Shown: positions 11,864 through 21,861 of the stretch, piece after piece
Position numbering within the stretch: the first letter of the stretch is position 1
Layout of the letters: each line of letters opens with the position of its first letter
Assembly: GCA_013397075.1 (NCBI GenBank)
Contig: VWZS01004810.1
Coordinates: 40,999 to 104,998 of the forward strand
Length of the DNA: 64,000 nucleotides
DNA from: Rhabdornis inornatus
Lineage: Eukaryota > Chordata > Aves > Passeriformes > Rhabdornithidae
Direction: 5' to 3'
Notes under the pieces: model-generated
What the model was told of the DNA's origin: nothing
The model's database searches: none
What the model saw: the letters and a program-made list of their open reading frames with translations, nothing else
Made by a program: the position numbers and the translations under genes

Positions 11864-12110
11864 TTCTCCCCTGGAAATGGAGGTGATGGAGAAGCAGGTG
11901 AAGGCCTTGGTAGCAGATACCCACAATGAGATCACTCATTGTCTGGAGTCTGAGACTACCAAGTGATTCAGGAAAGCATAATTTGGGGCAAGTTGAACAG
12001 CTACAGCAGGGACCTCCTGAAGGAAAACAACCAGTTTCAGATCATACAGGACCTGAAAATCCGAGTGGATCTACTGGAGAACAGGGAGAAGGAGATCCCA
12101 AGTGCCTGTT
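11864..12110 (+). pseudogene. CFAP157-like coiled-coil remnant with frameshift
   Basis: After an AG at 11862-11863 one frame reads EMEVMEKQVKALVADTHN, EITHCLESETTK and then hits TGA at 11964. A frame shifted by one base continues at once with YQVIQESIIWGKLNSY, LLKENNQFQIIQDLKIRV and DLLENREKEI before a stop near 12129. Both parts follow, in order, the middle of human CFAP157, where I recall NLVANEFHKVTT, ETTK, LLQENEQLK and LELLEN. CFAP157 is the plus-strand neighbour of PTRH1 in human, so position and strand also fit. The break between the two frames cannot be an intron (too short). Either the gene is dead here, or a base is wrong in the assembly. I could not assemble the other exons. Confidence 0.5.
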
Positions 12111-12845
12111 CTGCAAGTGCAGGGGTATAGACATAAGTGAGGAAGGGATGACAGGTTGGGGACACCTTTGCTTCTCAGCTTTTCCCCTAGTCCTAAGCAG
12201 CCTCAGTGCTCCAAGAGGAGCTCAGGAGCTGGGGATGGAGCAGATCTGGTGCCAGCTGGAGCAGAGGATGGAAGCGCTTGCAACACTGTGGTATACGTCA
12301 GCCAGTAAGTGTCCCAGTGTTTGTTCCAGTGCCTGCTGGGATGCAGAAGAGGAGCTGCCTTTGCTGGGTGTCCCGGTATTCGTGGGATACAGAGCTGGGC
12401 AGGACATGCTGGCACAGCCCAGGACTCTGGATCAGAGCAGTGGCGAGGACACACTGCCTCAGTCTGCCCTCTCCACCACGAGACCTGCAACGGGTCTGTG
12501 GGAAGCCAGAACTCCTGCAGCTGTTGGAAACTCCACAGTTTTGGCCAAAACCAGTGAACTCAAAAAACACTATGAGGCCAGCCCTGAAACTTGCAGCAAC
12601 TCAGTGGGAGCAGCACACTATGAGATTCCAGGCTCTTCATGCTTGCCAGCTTCTCAACAAAGCTGAAGTGTCTTTGGCCTCTACAGAAGTAGCTCCTATT
12701 GCTCCCCATTTCTCAGTAGAAGCCTCCCTTCAGACTGTGCTGAACAGGGATGGGAACGCAGATTTGAGCTGCAGTGCCAAGGACGACCCAAGCTCGGCAG
12801 GCGGCGCATGGAAGAGAGGAAGGAGCAGGGCAGAGACAGGGTGAG
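12111..12845 (+). other. Unassigned stretch with long overlapping open frames
   Basis: One plus-strand frame stays open across 12206-12844 and another across 11926-12666. The segment 12194-12302 contains VLQEELRS in one frame and MEQIWCQLEQRMEALATLW in another, which could be further decayed CFAP157 coiled coil. The distal part (12480-12840) reads LLQLLETPQFWPKPVNSK and onward with no family I recognise. The status is open: relic exons or chance. Confidence 0.3.
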
Positions 12846-12847
12846 GG

Positions 12848-12853
12848 TTTATT
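12848..12853 (-). terminator. PTRH1: PTRH1 poly(A) signal
   Basis: AATAAA on the minus strand, about 180 bases past the PTRH1 stop codon. Confidence 0.7.
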
Positions 12854-13033
12854 TAATTTCTGTGCCAAAGTGAGGCATGGAGCCTCTGCAAGGATGCAAG
12901 TGGGACATGAGCTGCCTGGAAGGAGGCTGCCCCAGCACCCAGCCGGGCTGGGCCAGCTCTGCTCTGTACCATGGTCACTCCGGAGAGCCCGTAGCACCTT
13001 TCCATCAGCCACAAGGGCCCCCGGGGTTTTGTG

Positions 13034-15243
13034 TCAGCCCCTGTCCCCTGGCTCTGTAGGTGCTCGGCTCTGGATGTGCTCCAGCAGGCAGGTCACTGCC
13101 TGGGCCAGGATGTGCTCCAGCTTCTCCCGCTCCCCAGCACTGAACGGAGACAGGACATAGTTGGGCACTGTCACATCACCCTCTGGCCGCCCGATGCCGA
13201 TCCTGAGCCGGGTCATCTCCTGGGGAGGAAGGAAGAGAGGTGGGGGAGTGTCCCCTCAAGTGTTCAGACAGAGCTAGGCAAGGTGACAGGGCTGAGAGCG
13301 GAGCTGGGCAGCAAAGGAGCAGCTCCTCATGTTTTCCAGGTGGTTTTGAGTGCTTGCTCCAAGAAACATAATTTTGGAAGAGGTTTTTGCTGGGCTGTGT
13401 CAAGATCCCAGACTCCTGCCAGGCCTGGCAGAGCCACTCAAACTAATTGTTTCCATGTCCTCCATGGCGGCCAAACAGACAACAGCCCTCCAGGAAGAAG
13501 GGGAAGGAGAAAAGGGGGGAAGGGAACAGGGGCTTTTCTGAGGGGAATCAGAAAAATGGGAGTGGGGGAACAAGCCATGCATTGAGGGGGGCACAGGATT
13601 GATCCCCTTCCACTGAGGCCCACTCACATTGGAGTGCAAAGCACTGATGCAGGATTGGACGCCGTTGTGTCCCCTTGGGAGAGAAAGAGAAAACCCCCAG
13701 TTAGCCTATAAGAGACACCCCCCCATACAGCCCTGGGGTCTCCTGCTGGAGGAATGTGGGAATGTGGTCCCAGCCAAGGGCTGCAGTCCCCATGTCCTGG
13801 TTCTGCAGGAACATCCAGCCCAGGGGGCTCGGAACAGTCAGCTGGGGTTTGAGGGAAGCAGGGCTGGGACAGCACATTCTGTGTGTGTCGGCTCTTGCTA
13901 CAGCTGGTGCATGTGTGACTGAGCACTGGGGCCCAGCACCATACCTGCCCCATCCCGCAGTGGAAGCTTTCCTAGGTTAAATGTCTGGAGCTGGGGCTGG
14001 GCAGGCCCAGTGGAGGAAGAATGCTATAAAAAGCCTATGTGGTGCTGTCTATGGGCAGAATCCAGCCCACAGCCGCTTCCAGGAGGCTCCCTGCCCTCCT
14101 TGCCAGGGCAGAACTGGGAAGCTGCCCAAAGAGTCAGCTGTTGCCTCTGCAATGGATTGAACCCAGGACAAGAGCTGAAACATTGCACAGCTGGTGGGAT
14201 GGGGCCAAGAAGAGCGCATGAGCCTGTATGGGTATGTTAAAGCCTCAAACCAGCTCACACAATCAGAGAGCTGGGGCTACCCCATACCTTGCACTGCCTC
14301 CCAGCTTGATTGCCACCTTGCCCAGGGCCTTGTCCAGGTCATCATGAACCAGGTAAATGTCTCCAGGGCCAAGGCTGTAGATCTCAGCTTTGGAAACAGA
14401 AACACAACCTAAGAAATGAGGGGGAGACGGACTCACCAGGCCCTGACTCTGCAGAGTGGGGCTGTAGTGGAGGGCAGGGAGACAGCAAGGCTGTCACAGG
14501 GGGTTGGTGGCAATAGAGGCTTTGGGGCTGACCCAGTTGCTCACCAGCACTGGCGACGCTGAGCCCATTGAGGTTCATGAACCTCCGTGGCTTGAGCAGC
14601 ACCAGCTCCAGGCCGTGGGCTGTGGCCAGGGTCACATCAGCACAGCACCGCTTGTCCACTCGCCAGCCCTCGGCCACTGCCAGCTGCCGGGCCAGCCGAT
14701 CCAGCACCTCCATGCCCACACTGTGCCGTGTGCCCCACAGCCCATAGTTTCCCAGGCCGGCCACCTGCGTGACAAGTGTCAACAGGGCTCTGACAGGCCA
14801 CCATGAGGCCCCTGGCCCCTGCACGGGCCTGATATGATCCCCCCAGTATGTCTCAGACCTGCTCTCTCATGGCTGCCTACAGCTGGCTGAGTGCTCACAG
14901 CCTCAATCCCCACAGCATTCCCTTCAGTTCCTCTTCTCTCGGTGCCTCCCTCACTGCCCTGCTCGCGCCGGTGCTCGCCCATGACCTGATCCCCAACTCC
15001 GGCACTGCCCTCACCGCCTTGCTTCCTCTGCTCGCCTCACAGTTCTCATCCACCCTGTTCTCCTCACAGCCTCCACTGCCCCCCATTCCCCTCATAGTCC
15101 AACTCCCTGCGCTCCCCTCAGCCTCGCTGCCCCCCATTCCCCTCACAGCCACGTTGCCCTCACAGCCTCGCCCTCACCATGGCGCGCGGCCCCGCCCGCC
15201 CCACGAGCGCTCGCGCGCTCCCCGCCACCTCCGCCGCCAGCAT
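13034..15243 (-). CDS. PTRH1: PTRH1, peptidyl-tRNA hydrolase 1 (5 exons)
   Basis: Exons in transcript order: 15243-15178, 14764-14545, 14387-14288, 13673-13628, 13219-13034; 618 nt, 205 aa (human 214). The enzyme hydrolyses peptidyl-tRNA released from stalled ribosomes. The catalytic set of the bacterial Pth family is complete: Asn in GLGNYG, His in GTRHSVGM, Asn in FMNLNG, Asp in LVHDDLDKALG and Asn in GHNGVQSC; GIGRPEGDV follows near the end. The first 22 residues, MLAAEVAGSARALVGRAGPR and AM, are Ala/Arg-rich with one acidic residue and could target mitochondria. Exon 1 ends precisely on a second ATG that abuts the donor, so a start there would give Met directly before VAGLGN. PTRH1 is on the strand opposite CERCAM and the CFAP157-like remnant. 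Confidence 0.95.
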
Positions 15244-15480
15244 CGCCCTCCTTGCCCGCGTGACGTCACTGCCGCGCGCCGCTCAACGTCCCGCCCACGT
15301 GGCCTCGCCCCCACCGCCATCTTAGCTACGGGCAGCGCCGCCATCTTTCTAGCGGGCGGCGGGGCGGTGTCGGGGGTGGTGTCGCGATGTCCGGGGCGGT
15401 GTCGGTGTCAGGGGCGGTGTCGCCGCTGTGGTGATGCCTCGCGGGCCGGCTGGTCCTAGAGGCGGTGGAGAGGTGCGTTA
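15244..15480 (-). promoter_or_regulatory. PTRH1: PTRH1 promoter: CRE and paired YY1-type sites
   Basis: A perfect palindromic CRE, TGACGTCA, lies at 15261-15268, 17 bases upstream of the PTRH1 ATG. Two copies of AAGATGGCGG (minus strand; 15314-15323 and 15338-15347), the YY1 consensus, are 24 bp apart. The stretch is a CpG island with GGCGGTGTCGGGGG-like repeats up to about 15.43 kb. CRE and YY1 sites are typical of TATA-less housekeeping promoters; use here is inferred. Confidence 0.7.
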
Positions 15481-17154
15481 ACCGGGCGTTAACTGGGGGC
15501 CACGGCCTGGGAGCCGCCTCGAGCCGGGGAAAGCTCTGCAGAGGGTCCCAGAGGGGAATGCCCAGGACTGGGCCCCGTGCTTTGTGTGTTTTTGCCTGTT
15601 CCGTCTCCACTGACGTGCCGGCCCTTGGGATACGGCTCGATGGGGGAACACATCACTCCTCACTTTCCCCCAAGCCATCCTTCAGCCCTGGGTGGCTCCT
15701 GACCCTACCAGCAGGGCAGAGCTTTCTTCCAGGGCACTGTGACAGTTCCCCAGCTCAGCAGCACATCACTGTGAAATTGCTCATCTTCCAAGTCCTTCCA
15801 CACTACCTGCAGTCAGGAATCCATGTAAAGATCTCAACTGTTTAATTCTTAAAAGATTTATTTTAAAATTAGAAATGCATTATATATTTGGAAGAGGCAG
15901 AATTTTTGCCTCTGTCTTTGGGCCAGCTCTTAGGCAGCTTTTGGGTGGTGTCTAAAATCCCCAAAGCTCGGGGCCTGGAACTGGAATGGTCCACTGGCAG
16001 CTCATTTCCATACAGGGAACAAGCCGAGCTTTGGAAGCTTTGCAAAATGTCCCCACACCCATCCCTTGAGCAGGTTGTTCCTTGTGAGTGAATGATTCTG
16101 GTTCCTCTGACCTCTTGTTCCATAACAGCACAGAGGATATTAAAATCTGGGCAAAAGCCAGGCTTTTGGATCCCATGCTTCGCAGTCTGGAGCACAAATC
16201 TTCTCTAACTTGTCCCCAGGTCCCCCATTGTGACACTCCCCAGAAGGTGAACGAGTGCTGGCACAGCCAAAGCCTGCAAGATCTGACCAGCAGAAGGATG
16301 TACAAGAAGCTCCACAGCTCATAGCATCAACTCTGCTGTAGAAACCATCACTGAATAAAAGGAATTTTCAAAACCCTTAGCAGCATGGTGGGCTCCCCTG
16401 GAGGTAGGATGAGATCTTCATGGCTGGTGAAACAAGCAAGAAGTCTTTTGTTGTTGTTTTCCTGGTTTGCTACAGGGAAATCCTTAGGCCCTTAAGTGAA
16501 GGGGTGGTAAGGGAGCCTGGCTCATGGCAGATCAGGTGTTGCCCTCTCCCACATTACCTCCGTCACCTAATGTTGAAGCTGGTCCCTACCAGCACCTATT
16601 CACAGTGAAATGAAACTGGAATGTGGGTGGCTGTAAAACTTCCTTGAAAAGAAAACTTTGTTGCCATGTTGAGGTGTTTACAGGAGTCAGCACCGTTGTG
16701 CCAAGGAGCTGAGGCACAGCTACGCTTGAAAAGGTTTTTAGAAAACTGTTAAAATGCTGTAAGAAAGAAATGTTCTTCTGTGGGCTCAGAATCTTAACAT
16801 ATTGGGTATCAACAGCTGCCAGAAGTGGGGAGAGCTGCAGGTGGATGCTGTTGAGAGGGTGAGAACCTCCCTGACACTGCAGACCCTCTCAGCATCTTCC
16901 CCATGTCATCACAGATGTCTCAGGTGGTGGATCCAACCTTACCTGGCCAAGAGTGAATCAGTAAAGTGCTTTAAATCACATAATTTGCACCTGGTCCTGC
17001 AGCTGCATCCTGCAGTGGACTCCTTGGGGCCAGAGTGAGTTCAGCAGGAGAGCACTTGTGCTGTGAAGAGTGACACACCAATCCTACTGCTCATCCCATC
17101 AGCCCTGGGTGCTTTCTAGCTCCACATGGATCTGAGAGAGGCCCTTGCCAGTGA
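15481..17154. other. TOR2A 3' UTR and PTRH1-TOR2A spacer
   Basis: TOR2A stops at 17155. On the minus strand AATAAA at 15857-15862 could end a 1.3-kb 3' UTR. On the plus strand AATAAA at 16354-16359 could end an unspliced transcript from the PTRH1 island, but no convincing open frame supports a gene. In human TTC16 occupies this position on the plus strand; I find no tetratricopeptide exon here. Confidence 0.5.
15857..15862 (-). terminator. TOR2A: Candidate TOR2A poly(A) signal
   Basis: AATAAA on the minus strand within AT-rich sequence, 1.3 kb beyond the TOR2A stop. Confidence 0.45.
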
Positions 17155-20100
17155 CTAGAAGAAAAAACTGATGCGAGAGGCCACTGTTTTGCAGCCTGTT
17201 GATGAGAATAATTTCTCGTCTTCTGGGAAGTAGGGGATGCTGTCAGCCACTTCCTGGACGACACCTGGGCGTACCTCGAGACCTTGCTGGAGAAGCTCGC
17301 TGATGATGCACTGCTTTACGTGGTGGTGCTTCAGTGGGAGGAAAGGCACAACAAAATCAATGAGATGTTCATTAATGATCCCAGATTTCCAGAAGCCACC
17401 TGCACAAGGAAAGGAAGAGGTTTTACCTTCAGAGAGTCTCTGCAGTCCCTGCAATTCAAAGAGCTGCTTTGTGTGAAGCCAAAATACTCTGCTGAAGAGA
17501 GATCTTGCTGGTTTTGTGCAAGGAGAGGGTTGAACTCGTCAGTTGTCACCTCCCAAACAGACTTGTTCTCCAGGAATGGGGGATTTAGCTTGTCTAGTCA
17601 GAATTTAAGCTCTTCTCCCTGTACTAAGGGCAAAGCAAGGAGATCTGGGCAGGAAGTGGGGATCGATATAGCTCAGTGCTGTTCTGGCAAGTGTGCTGTG
17701 CTGCCTGCCAGCCCCCAGCTGCAAATACACCTTGTCTCCAAAGAACTTTGCTAAATATAGCAACAGGTCTGCTGGCTCAGAAGCTGGTTCCCTTCGCCAG
17801 GAAACCTCAAGGGGAATGCAGTTCCAATCCCTCAAAACCCCCTTGTCCCTTTCTGGCTGCTTGGGAGGTGGCGGGTGTTGTGTGTAGCTTCCTAGAACAG
17901 GCCTGGCTGCCTGTGCTGGGCTGTGGGGCTACAGGAGGAGCTCAGCTCCATGGACTCACTCTGAGGGTTTTCAAACACGGCCTTGGAGATGGCTGGCTCC
18001 AGGTCCTGCAAGCTGATTTCCTCCCGGTCCTTGCGGGCATACCACAGAGCCAATGTCACGTTGTTGATCTGCTCCCCTCCTGCATTGCTGCACAAGAATG
18101 AGAGGCTTATCCAGTGTGTACCCAGGAAAATTATGTCTCAGGTGGCACCTGACACCCACCAGCTTGCAGAGTGCAAGCCAGCAGCTCCCAGCTGCCTGGC
18201 CCAAAATAACTCCTGTAGAGGCAGCCAAATAACATGCAGAGGAGGCTTTTTCACACTCTCCAGATCTGTCTGTTCACAGTGAAACAGCATCTCTTGGCAT
18301 TTGTAGAGGCTCAAGGCTTGGAGAAGGAAAGGCAGCACTTGTTTTAACTGTGTGCCCTGCCTGAAGTAGGTGTGACCTCTGCCCAAATGAGCAGCAGTGA
18401 GCTGGAAAGCCCCATGGAGAGGCCTCTCTCACCTGATGAAGATGAAGATGGCTTTGCGGTAGTTGGTCCCATACACAACCCATGAGGGTCCCAAGAAGGG
18501 GATGATCACATCAATCAGGCCTGGGTGCATCTTGTCCATCTCATCAAAAAGAAACGCTGACCGTCCACAGTTTGTCAAGTTCCCTTGGATCCAGCGCTTC
18601 AGGCTTTCCTAGGAAAAACACCCACCAAGCTGTAAGACAGAGAGATGGCAAGGAAGGCTCAAGCACCACAGAGAGGCAGAGGCTCAAGCAGAGCTAAAGG
18701 TGTTGAGAGCAGCGTGTCCCTGCACAGCACCACACACTTGGAGCTCAAAGACCCAGTGCTGGAGAGGCCCCTTTATTCTGGCTTTCACACAGTGGCTGTT
18801 TACCAGTTTTTTAGACCATTGTAGGTCTTTTATTACAGATTTAAAGGAGGAGGCAGTACACTAAAGCTGGAGATTCACACTCCTACAGCTCCCCTCGTTC
18901 TTGTAGTTTCCTGTTGTATCTACACAGTTCCCAGCTTCTTGCCAGCTCCTGTTCTGATGCAGAAACATGTGCCTGCACTGACCCAGAACAGCTCTTTATC
19001 ATGGCTGAAGGTACTTGCCAGCCCACACAAAACCACTCATATTGCCTGGGGGCATGTGTAACTCCTAACTGAAGCACTTTAGCCAGGAAGGGATTTACTT
19101 TTCCAAAAGCATTTCCTCTAAGGACACAATACAACAAATAACTTCTCCAAAGACCCAGAAAATAAAGGTCCAGGTGTGCTGAATCCCCACTCTGCTGAGA
19201 ATCTGGCATTTTGATTTCTCTCTTTTCTCAGCTCTAAGAGACAGAATGGCACCATGGAGAGTCTGGAGCTGCTGTTAGGAAGCTGTGTGCTCTGTGAGGA
19301 AGGGATTACAAGTCTAGTGATATGCAGGTTTTTACAGCCATCAGGCTGTTTGGAAAGCAATGGGAAAATTTTAGTGCCTTTTATCTAAGCCAAGCACTTT
19401 TGTTTATGCGGTCAAAAAGCTGTGTAAATATTTAAGAATGAGAACATGATCAGGGCAAGGACTGCTGTGGAGAGGATGAAAGTAATAACTGAGTATATAG
19501 TGGTTACTAGTGGATCCTTCAGCCAGTGTATGGAGCCACTCACTCAGCTGTGTTGTCTGAGAGGGTAAAACAAAGAGCTTTTATTCCTACTGCACTTCGG
19601 GAAACAGCTCGAATGCATATGTACTGAGGATCAAGACAGACATAGCCCAAACCCCCCAGTTAAGTGGCACTGCTGAGTGGTGTCCCTTACCTTGTACTGC
19701 TCTATCTGCTCAGCATGGGGGAAATGCACTATGGGGGAGAAGTGGTGAACATAGGGGCTCTGCAGCCCCCTCTGGAAGAGGTAGCGGATGAGCATGGAGC
19801 TCACGTAGGTTTTGCCTGTTCCTGTCGAGCCGTGGAAGGACATCACGAGAGGTTTCAGTGGATTCGGGTTCTCCAGGAACTCCCTCACCCCCTTCATCAC
19901 CTGCTGCCTCACCAGGGGCTGCCCCACCAGATTCGTGGCCAAGTCAAACTCCAGACCTGAAACGAAGCGAAACCAGGACTTGGAGAACGCGGGCTGTCAT
20001 CGACCGTCCCGTCCCCGGGGCCGCCCCGCTGGGCCCCGTCATCCCCGACTGTCCCACAGCCGAGAGACCCCGCTCCAAAGGACGTCCCACGGGAAGGCTC

Positions 20101-20437
20101 TCCTGGAGACGCGCTGGCTCCCGGGATCCCCTCGCCTGCTGCCTCCCGGCCTCGGCGGCTGCGCGCCCCCCGTCCCGGGCGCCCCCCTGCCCCCAGACCC
20201 CCTTCCCGGCCGGCCGCTCCCGCTGACCGCGCAGATCGGGCCCGAAGCCGCACTCGCAGTCCGCCGAGAAGCCGCAGCGCAGCGCCCACAGGTCCCAGGC
20301 GGCGGCGGGGCGGGCGGCGGCCGCCCGAGGCTGCGCCAGGCGCCGAGCCAGGTCGGGCAGCTGGAAGTACTCAGCCTCCCGCTGGAGGCGGCTGCGCTCG
20401 GGGAAGTGCTCGGGCAGCACCAGCNTCCGGGGGCCAT
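17155..20437 (-). CDS. TOR2A: TOR2A, torsin-2A AAA+ ATPase (5 exons; exon 1 disturbed)
   Basis: Exons in transcript order: 20437-20228, 19956-19691, 18608-18433, 18087-17960, 17399-17155. Torsins are ER-lumen AAA+ ATPases activated by LAP1/LULL1. The mature part starts at WDLWALRC, then CECGFGPDLRGLEFDLA, Walker A GSTGTGKTYV, VHHFSPIVHFPH, Walker B FLFDEMDKM, VVYGTNYRKAIFIFI, NAGGEQIN, FLPLKHHHVKQCI, FPEDEKLFSS and the sensor-2 region GCKTVASR near the end. Exons 2-5 are clean and in phase. Exon 1 has an N at 20425 and is one base short of keeping its good-Kozak ATG (20437) in frame. Between the N and WDLW stand about 31 residues that look like a KCTD12/16-type BTB protein rather than a signal peptide. 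The exon 1 donor (GTCAGC) is weak. Confidence 0.93.
20331..20425 (-). other. KCTD12/KCTD16-like segment inside TOR2A exon 1
   Basis: On the minus strand, directly after the N, the frame that leads into the torsin domain reads LVLPEHFPERSRLQREAEYF and QLPDLARRLAQ. This is the end of the BTB domain as I know it in KCTD12, KCTD16 and KCTD8 (LVLP..FPERSRLQREAEYF.LP.LVRRL). No torsin has this to my knowledge. The segment ends exactly at an ambiguous base, so a chimeric contig end or wrong gap fill is the leading explanation; a true exon fusion is the alternative. Confidence 0.7.
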
Positions 20438-20600
20438 GGCGGCCGCGGCTTCCGCACCGCCTGTACTACAACTCCCAGCGTGCCCCGCGCGGAGGCGGGG
20501 CCAGAGGGGGGCGTGGACCTCAATGACGGGTTATGGGGAAAGAGGCGGGGCCATGTGAAAAGAGGCGGGGCCATATAGCAGGGGCGGGGTCTGGCCCGTA
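20438..20600 (-). promoter_or_regulatory. TOR2A: TOR2A promoter with ZNF143/SBS motif
   Basis: ACTACAACTCCCAGCGTGCC (from 20465 on the plus strand) is close to the ZNF143/Staf binding element ACTACAATTCCCAGCATGC found at many TATA-less vertebrate promoters. It sits about 28 bases upstream of the TOR2A ATG in a CpG island. Four GGGGCGGGG(C) or AGGCGGGGCC boxes follow up to 20590; the unit AAAGAGGCGGGGCCAT occurs twice. Confidence 0.75.
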
Positions 20601-20689
20601 TCGCCCCGCTTCCGACCTGGGCAGGGTCCCCGTGCCCCCCTGTACCCTCGTACGTTGAGGACCGGGGGCCGTCTCGCAGAGAAAAACCT

Positions 20690-21186
20690 TCTGAAATCAA
20701 ACAAGGGCAAATTCAGGGTCCTGCACTTGGGGAGGAACACCGGTACCAGCTGGGGACTGACACGGAAAGCAGCTCTGCAGAAAAGGACTGGGGGTCCTGG
20801 TGGACAACAAGCTGTCTGTGAGCCAGAAGTGTGCCCTGAGGGCCAACAAGGCCAGTGGGATCCTGGGGTGGATTAGGAAGAGTACTGTCAGCTGATCAGG
20901 GAGGTGATCCTGTTTCTCTGCTCAGTTTTATATATTTATATTTATATGCCTAAGGGGAGGTGCCAAGAAGATGGACAAGGCTCTGCTCAGTGGTGCTGCA
21001 GACAAGAGGCAATGGATAGAAACTGATGCCCGGGAAGTTGCACCTGAACACAAGGAAAAACTTCTTTACTGTGCCGTGACCATGCACTGGAACAGATTGT
21101 CCAGAGAGGGTGTGGAGTCCACAGGGAGGTTGGATCAGATGACCCACTGTGGTACCTTCCAACCTGAACCATGCTGTGATTCTGTG
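20690..21186 (+). mobile_element. CR1 LINE 3' fragment
   Basis: The plus strand carries landmarks of the avian CR1 3' end in order: GGTCCTGCACTTGGGGAGGA, CTGGGGACTGACACGGAAAG, GGGGGTCCTGGTGGACAACA, GGATCCTGGGGTGGATTAGG, GAGGTGATCCTG, AAAAACTTCTTTACTGTG, CACTGGAACAGATTGTCCAG, GTGGAGTCC, TACCTTCCAACCTGAACCAT and a tail ATGCTGTGATTCTGTGAC. The middle is deleted: an AT-rich TATATATTTATATTTATATG joins two parts that are hundreds of bases apart in a full CR1. It lies between the TOR2A promoter and the SH2D3C poly(A) site. Confidence 0.9.
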
Positions 21187-21349
21187 ACACCAAAGAGCCC
21201 TCTTCAGAAGGGTTGTCACTTGGGGTCTAGGGGCAGGTTCAGCATGGTGGTTCCCCCCATCGGCCCTTCCCATGCTCTGCTCCCCTGAGGGGCTCCTTTA
21301 AAGGACACCCACAGGACAGGGGGTCCCCTTGACAGGAACAGGATAAAAG

Positions 21350-21355
21350 TTTATT
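21350..21355 (-). terminator. SH2D3C: SH2D3C poly(A) signal
   Basis: AATAAA on the minus strand, about 510 bases past the SH2D3C stop, in AT-rich 3' UTR sequence (21350-21540). Confidence 0.75.
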
Positions 21356-21861
21356 GTATGTAAGAACCAAACCCATGAGATATGTACATGTATTTACATG
21401 ACAAAATGAATAAGCCTAATTATTTACAACAAGGACCATCCTTCACGAGTCTGTACATCAAGAAGTAATCGTGAAAATATATTTACACACAGGATCCAGC
21501 AGCTGTAGGCAAGATGGAGATGGTAAAAAACAAAACCAAAGGGTGAGGTGAGGGGCACCATGTAGTCATGGACCTCAGCTGGGCTGGGTGTGGAGGCTGG
21601 TGCTGGCCTGCCCAGACACTGTCCCCACTCTTCAGAGTAGCAGTGTGGACCCCTGGCTTGCTGTGTCCTGAAGAGGTGGGTGGCAGATTTGAGGCGGCTG
21701 CTTTTCCTCCTCTTTGTCTCAAAATTGCCGACCTGTGCCTCAGTGCCTTTCTGGGCCATCTCTCCTCCTCCTGATGCTGGGTGCCTGGTCCGTTCCCTTG
21801 CCCTACAGCCACTGGTGGGATGCAGGCTGGGAGCTGGGGGTCTCTGAGGGCCTGGGGGGGT

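Noticed and set aside
14848..15459. 203-aa plus-strand frame over PTRH1 exon 1
   Set aside because: Antisense to PTRH1 exon 1 and its promoter; low-complexity Ser/Pro/Leu sequence.
16354..16359. Plus-strand AATAAA as the end of a TTC16 orthologue
   Set aside because: No TPR exons precede it and the space is far too small for the gene; it may be chance or end a short non-coding transcript.
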